9,165 bases of DNA from contig ONFH01000210.1 in NCBI GenBank assembly GCA_900317015.1, positions 1-9,165 of the forward strand. The letters are read 5' to 3'. The position numbers and the translations under genes are program-made. The notes under the pieces are model-generated. The model worked only from the letters and a program-made list of their open reading frames with translations. It had not been told where the DNA came from and ran no database searches. Within the stretch, counting starts at the first letter, position 1. Each line of letters begins with the position of its first letter. Positions 1 to 6,403 of this stretch are shown here, one piece after another. This DNA comes from an uncultured Erysipelotrichaceae bacterium (GTDB lineage Bacteria > Bacillota_I > Bacilli_A > Erysipelotrichales > Coprobacillaceae).

Positions 1-673
1 ACAATACGAGCACAAATGCAACGAGTTTACTAAAAGTGAAGCCAGCAATATTTTTTACTCCAAAAGTATTAGGCGTTAAATAAGAGTCGAAACATATTAA
101 GTAGCGCATTACGTTACGATCTGAAAATGTATTTTCCATGATCATGAGAAAACTGATGCTTCCACAAAGTGCCAGACACATCCCTAATAGTTCACCTAGT
201 TTAATGGCTATTATTTCATAAATCATATAAATGGTCGCATAAAAAGACATAATGACAACGTTTTGAAATACATAAAGAATAAAATAAACAGGTTGAAATA
301 TGACTTTTCCTCCACCTGTGAGAACTAAAAATAACATGCTCATACCATTGATCAAAAATCCAAAGCACAAGGCAATGATGACAATCTGATAATATCGTCG
401 TGTATAATAAAGCCTCTTTCCTTCTCTGATAATGCAAAGAGCTCTTTCTTTTCCAAGAATGTAGTATGTCATAAAATAACATAAAACTAAAAATAGTGTG
501 CTTATTAGATAATATCCTAAATAGTTTGCATCTATTAAACATAAATTTACATATTCATAGAGATCAAAAGCACCAATTGAGTAGCTTTCTAATAAGGGAA
601 GATAGCTATTCCATAAGAGAACTAAGAGAAATCCAATACAAAGCAGAAAACATTTAAGAATTCTTCTTTTCAT
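1..673 (-). CDS. Polytopic membrane protein, probable ABC-2-type permease subunit (3' end off the window)
   Basis: Reading leftwards from ATG at 673, a frame stays open for 224 codons to the left edge, so the C-terminus is missing. It starts MKRRILKCFLLC. It is very hydrophobic, with membrane segments at about residues 7-22, 50-71, 95-117, 128-150, 160-180 and 206-224. A basic cytoplasmic-type stretch, REGKRLYYTRRYY, lies at 83-95. The start is supported by GGGGAGG (684-690) ten nt upstream. It also overlaps the end of the preceding permease by 20 nt (654-673), which suggests translational coupling. Neither an ATP-binding motif nor an enzyme motif is visible, so it is most likely a membrane partner of the upstream permease in one ABC exporter whose ATPase lies beyond position 1. 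I recall similar proteins (DUF2705-like, YybL/YybM type) in such clusters but cannot verify this. Being a gene is fairly certain; the family is not. Confidence 0.75.
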   Translation of the reverse strand, partial: MKRRILKCFLLCIGFLLVLLWNSYLPLLESYSIGAFDLYEYVNLCLIDANYLGYYLISTLFLVLCYFMTYYILGKERALCIIREGKRLYYTRRYYQIVIIALCFGFLINGMSMLFLVLTGGGKVIFQPVYFILYVFQNVVIMSFYATIYMIYEIIAIKLGELLGMCLALCGSISFLMIMENTFSDRNVMRYLICFDSYLTPNTFGVKNIAGFTFSKLVAFVLVL

Positions 674-1451
674 TATAAATCAACCTCCCCAATCCAATGC
701 TCACATAAAGCACACATAGGGTAACCGTTAATATAAAAGCTATGATCTGAAATTTCAATTCAATAAAACGAAATGATTTAATCAATACTTCTATTGAATA
801 AGGATTTATATATAAAAATGCCCACATAACAACACATACCGCATAAATAATTTTTTTATTTCTCACTTGAAGAGCTGTTATTGTACCTACTAAAGAAATA
901 AGTCCAGCCAAAAAGGCATAAATGGTAATATGAATGATATTCGTAAGTGTTTGATGATTTAACATCCATGTCCAGTAAGCATCATGATCATAGAAATCTC
1001 TCGATAAGCCAGTAAAAAGTCCACCACGATAAACAATATGCACAAGCAGTAAATTAAGCATTAACCCACAAAAAACAAGAATGAAACCGACGAAGAAACT
1101 CTTCAATAAATGAAGGATGACGTATTTTTTTAAACCAATTCTCGTAACAATGCTATTCTTTAAATGAGATGTTTGATCATCAATACAATCTTCACTGTTG
1201 AGCATGACCATTACAATTGGGATACTATACATATATACCCCTGCAAATAAATTCTCTGCGATTTTTCCAAAGTTGAAATCATAAATAATAGCTGCCTGGT
1301 TAGGAGCTATCACATACATTTGTGGATCGTTAAGCAAATTGATAAAAGTAAATATTATTTGAACTGAAGGCCAAAAAATGAGAAAAAGAATGATCAAATT
1401 TTTTCTTTTTTGAAGAAAATTACGTCTGATCATAAATCTAAAAGCTTTCAT
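654..1451 (-). CDS. ABC-2-like transporter permease
   Basis: A 265-residue integral membrane protein, beginning MKAFRFMIRRNFLQKRK. About six membrane helices are seen, at residues 19-38, 68-85, 113-141, 170-193, 201-217 and 235-257. The N-terminus is basic, as for an inside-facing end. The loop before the third helix (about 97-116) is basic and amphipathic with the pattern LKNSIVTRIGLKKY, which is typical of ABC-2 permeases, where it contacts the ATPase. ATG at 1451 is chosen as start because GGAG (1461-1464) lies 9 nt upstream. The frame could begin 15 nt earlier at a TTG (1466), but that TTG overlaps the Shine-Dalgarno itself. It follows the secreted-protein gene after a 61-nt gap holding a 30-bp palindrome, and overlaps the next membrane gene by 20 nt. 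Substrate is unknown; the small exported protein or a peptide is an inference from neighbourhood. Confidence 0.75.
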   Translation of the reverse strand: MKAFRFMIRRNFLQKRKNLIILFLIFWPSVQIIFTFINLLNDPQMYVIAPNQAAIIYDFNFGKIAENLFAGVYMYSIPIVMVMLNSEDCIDDQTSHLKNSIVTRIGLKKYVILHLLKSFFVGFILVFCGLMLNLLLVHIVYRGGLFTGLSRDFYDHDAYWTWMLNHQTLTNIIHITIYAFLAGLISLVGTITALQVRNKKIIYAVCVVMWAFLYINPYSIEVLIKSFRFIELKFQIIAFILTVTLCVLYVSIGLGRLIYNEKKNS

Positions 1452-1460
1452 AAAACCACG

Positions 1461-1466
1461 CTCCAA
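1461..1466 (-). promoter_or_regulatory. Ribosome binding site deciding the permease start
   Basis: TTGGAG on the minus strand, with GGAG nine nt before ATG 1451. The same bases contain the alternative TTG start (1466), so the ATG is preferred. The site begins one base after the palindrome at 1468-1497, so a folded hairpin would sit directly against the ribosome landing site. Confidence 0.6.
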
Positions 1467-1467
1467 G

Positions 1468-1497
1468 AGATGATCTAAAGAATTCTTTAGATCATCT
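1468..1497. repeat. 30-bp perfect palindrome between secreted-protein gene and permease gene
   Basis: The left arm is AGATGATCTAAAGAA and the right arm is its exact reverse complement, with no mismatch. In RNA it would form a long hairpin of about 13 bp around an AATT loop. It is not a typical intrinsic terminator because neither side is followed by a T tract. It lies after the stop of the 140-residue protein (1513) and just before the permease Shine-Dalgarno. Plausible roles are an mRNA 3'-end stabiliser or attenuator that makes the secreted protein more abundant than its transporter, or a DNA operator for a dimeric regulator. Confidence 0.85.
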
Positions 1498-1512
1498 ATA
1501 TTAAGATACTAA

Positions 1513-1935
1513 TCAATAGCCAACTTCTTCATCCCAAACCCCAGATGCTTTGTAAGTTTTAGATACATTATTATTATTCTGACCTGCAAGACATACATCA
1601 CGACCACCTGCGTTCGAATATGCAGCATAATAATGGTTTCCTGTTCCCTGTGCCACAGAATATGTATTTGATAAATTTGTAGAATGATTTGATGCAGAAA
1701 GTTTAAAATTTAAAACTGTTCCACTTCCTTCAGTTGAATTCTGTAAGTTCACTTTCCAACGATTTTCTGGACGAGAAGACTCACGATAACGATTTGCGGT
1801 ATAATTCCAAGAACGATTTGCTTTAATATCAATATTAAATGAATATGAATCTTCGTAACTATAGCTAGCATATGCCACAGAGACACATGCACAAATAATG
1901 GTGAAAATGGTTAATAAAGATAATTTATATTTCAT
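1513..1935 (-). CDS. Small secreted protein of unknown function (DUF2712/YybN-like)
   Basis: A 140-residue protein with a clear Sec signal peptide. A basic start, MKYK, is followed by a hydrophobic core to about residue 22, with a likely signal peptidase I site after AYA (residues 21-23). The mature part (about 117 residues) is rich in Asn, Ser and Tyr. It has WKVNLQ at 60-65, an HYYAAYSN segment at 101-108, one cysteine (C115) and a GVWDEE end at 132-137. No enzyme motif or LPXTG anchor is seen, so release outside the cell is likely. AAAGG (1944-1948) lies 8 nt before ATG 1935. The layout (small exported protein, then permeases) and the sequence style remind me of DUF2712 proteins such as Bacillus subtilis YybN. 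This is from memory. A lactococcin-972-like bacteriocin is an alternative, but the mature sequence does not fit it well. Confidence 0.8.
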   Translation of the reverse strand: MKYKLSLLTIFTIICACVSVAYASYSYEDSYSFNIDIKANRSWNYTANRYRESSRPENRWKVNLQNSTEGSGTVLNFKLSASNHSTNLSNTYSVAQGTGNHYYAAYSNAGGRDVCLAGQNNNNVSKTYKASGVWDEEVGY

Positions 1936-1978
1936 ATTATCTACCTTTCTTCATCTTATAACGAATATAAAAATATGC

Positions 1979-2006
1979 AAAATATCCATAAATAAGCAAA
2001 TGTCAA
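1979..2006 (-). promoter_or_regulatory. Promoter of the secreted-protein/ABC transporter operon
   Basis: Minus-strand TTGACA (2001-2006, a perfect -35), a 16-nt spacer and TATTTT (1979-1984) as -10. A start near 1972 would give a leader of about 37 nt that includes the AAAGG ribosome binding site. It is the best sigma-A-like match directly upstream of ATG 1935. Confidence 0.55.
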
Positions 2007-2126
2007 TACTATGAAGACCTTTGAGTATTAAAATTGATTAATTAAGAAAACAACAATTATTAGTTACACAAATGTTTATACGGATGAGCAGTTACTTTAA
2101 AATCGAATCCCTTTATAAAAGATCGT

Positions 2127-2155
2127 TTGGCAACTTATAAATTCAAACTTATTAT
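2127..2155 (+). promoter_or_regulatory. Possible plus-strand promoter without a gene
   Basis: TTGGCA (2127-2132), a 17-nt spacer and TATTAT (2150-2155). A transcript would start near 2162, where AAGGATG leads only an eight-codon frame. Given the high AT content it may be a chance match. Confidence 0.25.
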
Positions 2156-2230
2156 ATTCTAAGGATGAAAAACTTTGACAATATCCAATAATTTTGAGAT
2201 TCAATTACTCTTCATATACCATTTCAAAAT

Positions 2231-2273
2231 CCCTCCTTATCTTAAATATAAGCGCTTACATTCATTGTGCCAA
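2231..2273 (-). promoter_or_regulatory. Orphan catabolite-responsive promoter with strong Shine-Dalgarno
   Basis: Reading leftwards on the minus strand: TTGGCA (2268-2273), exactly 17 nt, TATATT (2245-2250), then AAGGAGGG (2231-2238). The spacer and -10 are overlapped by a CcpA cre-like palindrome. An ATG at 2220-2222 lies 9 nt after AGGAGG, but its frame stops after five codons (TAA at 2205-2207). A TTG start at 2225-2227 gives only eight codons. All parts of a 5' region are present without a gene. It may be a leftover of a lost sugar gene, a leader-peptide signal, or a distal promoter reading about 300 nt into the secreted-protein gene. Confidence 0.5.
2247..2260 (-). promoter_or_regulatory. 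cre-like operator (CcpA)
   Basis: TGTAAGCGCTTATA matches the cre consensus TGWAARCGYTWNCW at 13 of 14 positions; only position 13, T for C, differs. Its core TAAGCGCTTA is a perfect palindrome. It overlaps the -10 of the minus-strand promoter, where CcpA binding would repress. CcpA is typical of Bacillota. Binding is inferred from sequence only. Confidence 0.45.
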
Positions 2274-2432
2274 TATAAATTTGAAAATCTATATATCTCC
2301 ATACCAAATTTTGCAAATTAAAACTCATTTTAAGATGATGACAAACTCTGTAACTAATGGCATACAATGTAAAGGTCACAATTATTTATAATCACATTTT
2401 ATATTCATAACAGATGCAATACTAAATTTTTT

Positions 2433-2458
2433 AAAAAGGACAAATTGAGAGATTGTCC
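2433..2458 (-). terminator. Second, weaker terminator-like hairpin
   Basis: On the minus strand GGACAA (2453-2458) and TTGTCC (2438-2443) can pair across a 9-nt loop, and five T follow (2433-2437). The stem is only 6 bp. It lies about 90 nt downstream of the main ATPase terminator and could catch read-through. Confidence 0.35.
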
Positions 2459-2542
2459 AATAATTTCATAGTTTAATCGTAATAAACCTTATTATCACCT
2501 TTTCATTGACCTCTTACAACCTCATAAAAAGTACTAAAACGC

Positions 2543-2573
2543 AAAAAAGAAGAAACCTATCGCTAGGCTTCTT
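2543..2573 (-). terminator. Intrinsic terminator of the A/V-ATPase operon
   Basis: Minus-strand stem AAGAAGCCTA (2564-2573) and TAGGTTTCTT (2550-2559), ten pairs including one G-U. It closes on a GCGA loop (a GNRA type) at 2560-2563, then C and six T (2543-2548). The stem and loop contain the stop codon and last codons of subunit D, so ribosomes finishing D would cover the stem. Confidence 0.85.
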
Positions 2574-3198
2574 CAACTTGTGCTTCTTTTCTTTGCTTTT
2601 GTCCTTTGATGACCTTCTGTCTTGTAAATTCTTCTCGATCCTTTTCTTCAAGTGCATCATTGATCGTCTTGACAGTCTTTTCAAACTGTGGAATCGAAAT
2701 ATATTTCAAGGCATTGGCACGCTTCTGTGTCTGACGAATGGCATTGGCTAAACGGTAGACAGAGTTTTCAATTTCAGCTAACTTCACAGTTAATTCTTTG
2801 ACCTGTGAGAAGCAGAGATAAGCGTAGTCAATACGGGAGTTGGCTCTTTCAAAACCATACCCAACACGAATTGGTGTTTTTTCATAATCAATACGTGGTA
2901 GTTCGACCCCCATAATAGAACGATACTTGACGTGCAGACCATTGTCTTCAGGAACATCTTCAACTAAGTCAGAGATGATCCCTGAAGAAACATTGGCATC
3001 TTCAAGTGCACGATAAGCCCTGGCATAAGAATCCGTGATCTGATCACGAACTTCTTTTACGTCATCAAGCAAAGACATCATTTCTTTAATCAGGACATTA
3101 CGTTTTCGATCGAGTAGATCATAACCAAGTTTAGCGAGTGCTAGCGAGTTTTTCGTCGCCAGCAAGTTCGCTTTAGTAGGAAGGACTTGTGTAGCCAT
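2563..3198 (-). CDS. ntpD: A/V-type ATPase subunit D (central rotor shaft)
   Basis: A 211-residue subunit D, the central stalk that turns inside the A3B3 head and, with F, links it to the membrane rotor. The N-terminal helix begins in the family pattern PTKANLLATKNSLALAK (7-23), followed by RKRNVLI (31-37). The C-terminal helix carries RANALKYISIP (160-170) and a charged tail, DREEFTRQK (187-195). Length is normal. The start ATG overlaps the stop of B in TAATG, and only a weak, distant AAGGA lies before it. Translation is therefore probably coupled to B. It is the last gene of the operon; the terminator stem starts inside its end. Confidence 0.95.
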   Translation of the reverse strand: MATQVLPTKANLLATKNSLALAKLGYDLLDRKRNVLIKEMMSLLDDVKEVRDQITDSYARAYRALEDANVSSGIISDLVEDVPEDNGLHVKYRSIMGVELPRIDYEKTPIRVGYGFERANSRIDYAYLCFSQVKELTVKLAEIENSVYRLANAIRQTQKRANALKYISIPQFEKTVKTINDALEEKDREEFTRQKVIKGQKQRKEAQVEEA

Positions 3199-4625
3199 TA
3201 CTTCTGTAATTCCTTAATAATATGATCTTCCTGTAAACCAAATGTTTCAACAGCTTTTTCATGATCATAGAACTGATCAAGAACCTTGTTGTCAACACGG
3301 TCTAAGGCATTCTTAGGAAGAACAGATAATAAGTTCCAGCCTAAGTTAAGTGTCTCTTCAATACTTCTATTGTCTTCCCCTTGGTTAAGGAAATACTGTT
3401 CGAATAAACGTCCAAATTCCATATATTTCTTATCAGTCTCAGATAATTCATCTTCACCGATAACGGCTGTTAAGCTCTTAACATCCTGAACATGTGCATA
3501 GCAGGCAAATAACTGGTTGGCACAGTCCTGATGATCGGCTCTTGTAAAGCCTTCACCAATACCATCCTTCATCAAACGTGAAAGTGAAGGTAAGACATCA
3601 ACTGGTGGATAAATACCACGTGAGTTAAGGTCTGGTGATAAACGGATCTGACCTTCAGTGATATACCCTGTTAAGTCAGGTACTGGATGAGTAATATCGT
3701 TATTAGGCATTGTTAAAATTGGAATCTGAGTCACTGAACCTTTGGCATATTTAGAGATGCCGGCTCTTTCATATAATGAAGCAAGGTCAGAATAAAGATA
3801 ACCTGGGTAACCTTTACGACCTGGGATTTCACCTTTAGAAGATGAGAATTCACGTAAGGCTTCACAATAAGATGTGATATCAGTATAGACAACTAAGACA
3901 TGCATATTATGTTCGAATGCTAAATATTCAGCAGCCGTCAAAGCACATCTTGGTGTTAGGGTACGTTCAACGATTGGATCATCTGATAAGTTTAAGAATA
4001 AAACGGTACGATCCATAACGCCTGCTTCTTCGAATGATCTTCTGAAGTAGTTGGCAACATCATGTGTAACCCCCATGGCTGCAAAGACAACGGCGAAGCC
4101 CTGATCATCATTAGCAACCTTGGCATTCTTTACGATCTGGACGGCTAATTCGTTATGAGGTAAACCTGAACCTGAGAAGATTGGTAACTTCTGACCACGA
4201 ATTAATGTTGTTAAACAGTCAATCGAAGAGATCCCTGTATTGATATAGTTCTGTGGATAGACACGTGATACTGGGTTTAATGGCTGACCATTAATATCGG
4301 CAGACTTTTCAGCATAAAGATCACCTAAGCCATCGATTGGTTCACCAACACCATTGAAGACACGACCAAGCATTTCCATTGATAATGATAACTGCATTGG
4401 TTCACCAAGTAATCTTGTACGTGTGTTATCAAGTGATAAGCCACGCGTTCCTTCGAATACTTCGATAACGCATCGTTCGCCTTCGATCTGAGCGATACGG
4501 CCAGTACGCTTTGAACCATCTTTCAAAACGAATTCAACCATTTCCTCATTAGATGCATTCTTGACATGATCTAAAGCGACTAATGAGCCATTAATATCGT
4601 CTAATCCTACATACTGTAGTGCCAT
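3198..4625 (-). CDS. ntpB: A/V-type ATPase subunit B (non-catalytic head subunit)
   Basis: A 475-residue subunit B, which alternates with A in the cytoplasmic A3B3 hexamer and contributes an arginine to the catalytic site. The usual P-loop region is replaced by SGSGLPHNELA (151-161), as expected for the non-catalytic subunit. Other family landmarks are EIPGRKGYPGYLYSDLASLYERAG (from 266), the PDLTGYITEGQI block (316-327) and PSLSRLMKDG (346-355). R350 falls at the position of the arginine finger of the Enterococcus hirae enzyme. A perfect AGGAGG lies 8 nt before ATG 4625, overlapping the stop of A; the gap is 12 nt. It overlaps D by one nt. Full length and intact. Confidence 0.97.
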   Translation of the reverse strand: MALQYVGLDDINGSLVALDHVKNASNEEMVEFVLKDGSKRTGRIAQIEGERCVIEVFEGTRGLSLDNTRTRLLGEPMQLSLSMEMLGRVFNGVGEPIDGLGDLYAEKSADINGQPLNPVSRVYPQNYINTGISSIDCLTTLIRGQKLPIFSGSGLPHNELAVQIVKNAKVANDDQGFAVVFAAMGVTHDVANYFRRSFEEAGVMDRTVLFLNLSDDPIVERTLTPRCALTAAEYLAFEHNMHVLVVYTDITSYCEALREFSSSKGEIPGRKGYPGYLYSDLASLYERAGISKYAKGSVTQIPILTMPNNDITHPVPDLTGYITEGQIRLSPDLNSRGIYPPVDVLPSLSRLMKDGIGEGFTRADHQDCANQLFACYAHVQDVKSLTAVIGEDELSETDKKYMEFGRLFEQYFLNQGEDNRSIEETLNLGWNLLSVLPKNALDRVDNKVLDQFYDHEKAVETFGLQEDHIIKELQK

Positions 4626-4637
4626 ATTTATTTCCTC

Positions 4638-6386
4638 CTAGTCTATAGATGCACAAGCTGCATCGATCTTTTTATAATAATCATCAAACATTTCCAAATG
4701 TGCATTAGGCACATCATATTTCATCTTTACAACATCATCAAAGATGCCTGTTTCGATTAATGCACGGATTGGCTTGCCTTCGGCAATAACATCCTTGCAT
4801 TTCTTATTTAAGTAACAGATAACTTCCATCATGTCTAACTGTTTTTCAAGTGGAACATATGTATCATCTGGATGGAAGGCATTCTGCTGTAAGTAACCAA
4901 CACGGACAACACGAGCGACCTGCATTGTTAACTTCTGATCATCAGGCAAAACATCTTCACCCATTAACTGAACGATTTCCTGTAAACGTGTTTCTTCAGC
5001 TAAGATGGACTTTAATTCCTGACGATCCTGCATAAACTTAGGACCAACGTTCTTGTTATACCATCTTGTTAAATCTGGAATATATTCTGAATAAGACTGG
5101 TTCCAGTTGATGGCGAAATAGTGACGGGCATAAGCTAAGGCTTTATCAAGTGCCCAGAAGGTACGTACGAATCGTTTTGTATTCTGCGTAACTGGTTCTG
5201 AGAAGTCACCACCGGCAGGAGAAACGGCACCGATAATTGAAACGGAACCCTTTGATCCATTTAAGTTTTCCATGTAACCAGCACGTTCATAGAACTGTGA
5301 TAATCGTGATGGTAAGTAAGCTGGGAAACCTTCTTCGGCTGGCATTTCTTCAAGTCGACCAGAGATTTCTCGTAAGGCTTCTGCCCAACGTGAAGTCGAA
5401 TCGGCCATGATGGCTACATGATAACCCATGTCACGATAATATTCAGCAAGTGTTACACCAGTGTAAATAGATGCTTCACGGGCAGCAACTGGCATGTTAG
5501 ATGTATTGGCAATTAAAACCGTACGGTCAACTAATGGCTTGTTTGACTTTGGATCGACTAATTCACGGAATTCTTCAAGAACCTGAGTCATTTCGTTACC
5601 ACGTTCACCACAACCAACATACACGATGATATCGGCATCACACCATTTAGCAAGCTGATGCTGAGTCATTGTTTTCCCAGTACCGAACCCACCTGGAATG
5701 GCAGCAGCCCCGCCTTTAGCAATTGGGAACAACGTATCGATGACACGCTGACCAGTGACTAGAGGCATTGAGATCGGTAATCTCTTATTCACAGGACGAG
5801 CCTGTTTGATTGGCCATTTCTGATATAATTTTAATGCCACTTCCTTGCCTTCATCAGTGACTAATGTAGCAATTGTATCTTCAAGTTTATACTGACCATT
5901 TGGCTGAACATTTTTAATTGTCCCATTCATTGTTGGTGGGATCATTAAACGATGTTCAATTAAATCAGTTTCAGGAATTGTCGCATAAATATCGCCACCG
6001 GCAACCTGATCGCCATCTTTGACTTTTAATGTGACATCCCATAATTTTTCTTCATCAAGCGGAGCAACGTGAGCACCATTAGGAATGAATGCTCCGGCCT
6101 GCTTAGCAATCTCTTCTAGTGGTCTCTCGACACCATCAAAGATATTTCTTAAAATTCCTGGACCTAATGTGACAGAAATAGGCTGGCCTGTAGAGTACAC
6201 AGGTTCTCCTGGCATAAGTCCAGTTGTAGATTCATAGACCTGAATGGTCGTTTTTTCATCATTGACTGAGATAACTTCCCCCATCAGTCTTTTATTACCA
6301 ACATAGACCATTTCCTGCATTGAGAACGTCTTTGTGTGTCTCACTGTTACGACCGGTCCATTAATTGAATAGACAACGTCTTTCAA
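4638..6386 (-). CDS. ntpA: A/V-type ATPase catalytic subunit A
   Basis: A 582-residue catalytic subunit that hydrolyses or makes ATP in the cytoplasmic head. An N-terminal beta-barrel (about 1-70) comes first, then the bulge domain specific to A subunits (about 110-185). The nucleotide domain has the P-loop GGFGTGKT (232-239; K238), catalytic E261 in GERGNE, and Walker B at VAIMADSTSRW (324-334; D329). The C-terminal helical domain is complete. These residue numbers coincide with those of Enterococcus hirae NtpA. The start is TTG at 6386: AGGAGG lies 8 nt upstream, an in-frame TAG lies two codons before it, and the first downstream Met (residue 23) would remove part of the barrel. It sits 17 nt after E. 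No gene for C or F lies between E and A, unlike in E. hirae. Confidence 0.97.
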   Translation of the reverse strand: MKDVVYSINGPVVTVRHTKTFSMQEMVYVGNKRLMGEVISVNDEKTTIQVYESTTGLMPGEPVYSTGQPISVTLGPGILRNIFDGVERPLEEIAKQAGAFIPNGAHVAPLDEEKLWDVTLKVKDGDQVAGGDIYATIPETDLIEHRLMIPPTMNGTIKNVQPNGQYKLEDTIATLVTDEGKEVALKLYQKWPIKQARPVNKRLPISMPLVTGQRVIDTLFPIAKGGAAAIPGGFGTGKTMTQHQLAKWCDADIIVYVGCGERGNEMTQVLEEFRELVDPKSNKPLVDRTVLIANTSNMPVAAREASIYTGVTLAEYYRDMGYHVAIMADSTSRWAEALREISGRLEEMPAEEGFPAYLPSRLSQFYERAGYMENLNGSKGSVSIIGAVSPAGGDFSEPVTQNTKRFVRTFWALDKALAYARHYFAINWNQSYSEYIPDLTRWYNKNVGPKFMQDRQELKSILAEETRLQEIVQLMGEDVLPDDQKLTMQVARVVRVGYLQQNAFHPDDTYVPLEKQLDMMEVICYLNKKCKDVIAEGKPIRALIETGIFDDVVKMKYDVPNAHLEMFDDYYKKIDAACASID

Positions 6387-6394
6387 AACCTATA

Positions 6395-6400
6395 CCTCCT
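6395..6400 (-). promoter_or_regulatory. Ribosome binding site fixing a TTG start for subunit A
   Basis: A perfect AGGAGG 8 nt before TTG 6386. It compensates for the weak start codon and decides the start, as no in-frame ATG is near. Confidence 0.8.
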
Positions 6401-6403
6401 ATT

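Larger units (their letters stand above)
1936..2542. other. Intergenic region, very AT-rich, no convincing gene
   Basis: About 600 bases between the two operons. Both strands were read: the only long open frame (plus strand, 2194-2391) starts with TTG, has no ribosome binding site and has no recognisable product. The region holds the operon promoter (1979-2006), a possible plus-strand promoter (2127-2155), an orphan promoter with cre-like site and Shine-Dalgarno (2205-2273), and a terminator-like hairpin (2433-2458). The 11-mer TCCAATAATTT occurs twice (2184-2194 and 2456-2466). No tRNA, CRISPR or insertion-sequence ends were seen. Confidence 0.6.

Noticed and set aside
216..542. Minus-strand frame of 108 codons
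   Set aside because: Shadow of the partial permease read from 673, which has a ribosome binding site and hydrophobic helices. The shadow product is rich in His, Trp and Cys without any domain.
1468..1497. Palindrome as an intrinsic terminator
   Set aside because: No T tract follows on either strand, and the permease ribosome binding site begins directly after it.
1513..1935. Lactococcin-972-type bacteriocin call for the secreted protein
   Set aside because: The size, signal peptide and transporter context fit loosely, but the mature sequence does not show the pattern I remember for that family. A DUF2712/YybN-like call fits better.
2194..2391. Plus-strand frame of 65 codons in the intergenic region
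   Set aside because: TTG start, no ribosome binding site, AT-driven composition, no recognisable product. It runs across the minus-strand promoter and cre-like site.
2506..2751. Plus-strand frame of 81 codons
   Set aside because: Lies mostly antisense to subunit D and through the terminator; no family features.
3286..5035. Short frames inside subunits A and B (3286-3489, 4325-4519, 4850-5035)
   Set aside because: Shadows of full-length genes whose active-site motifs are intact.
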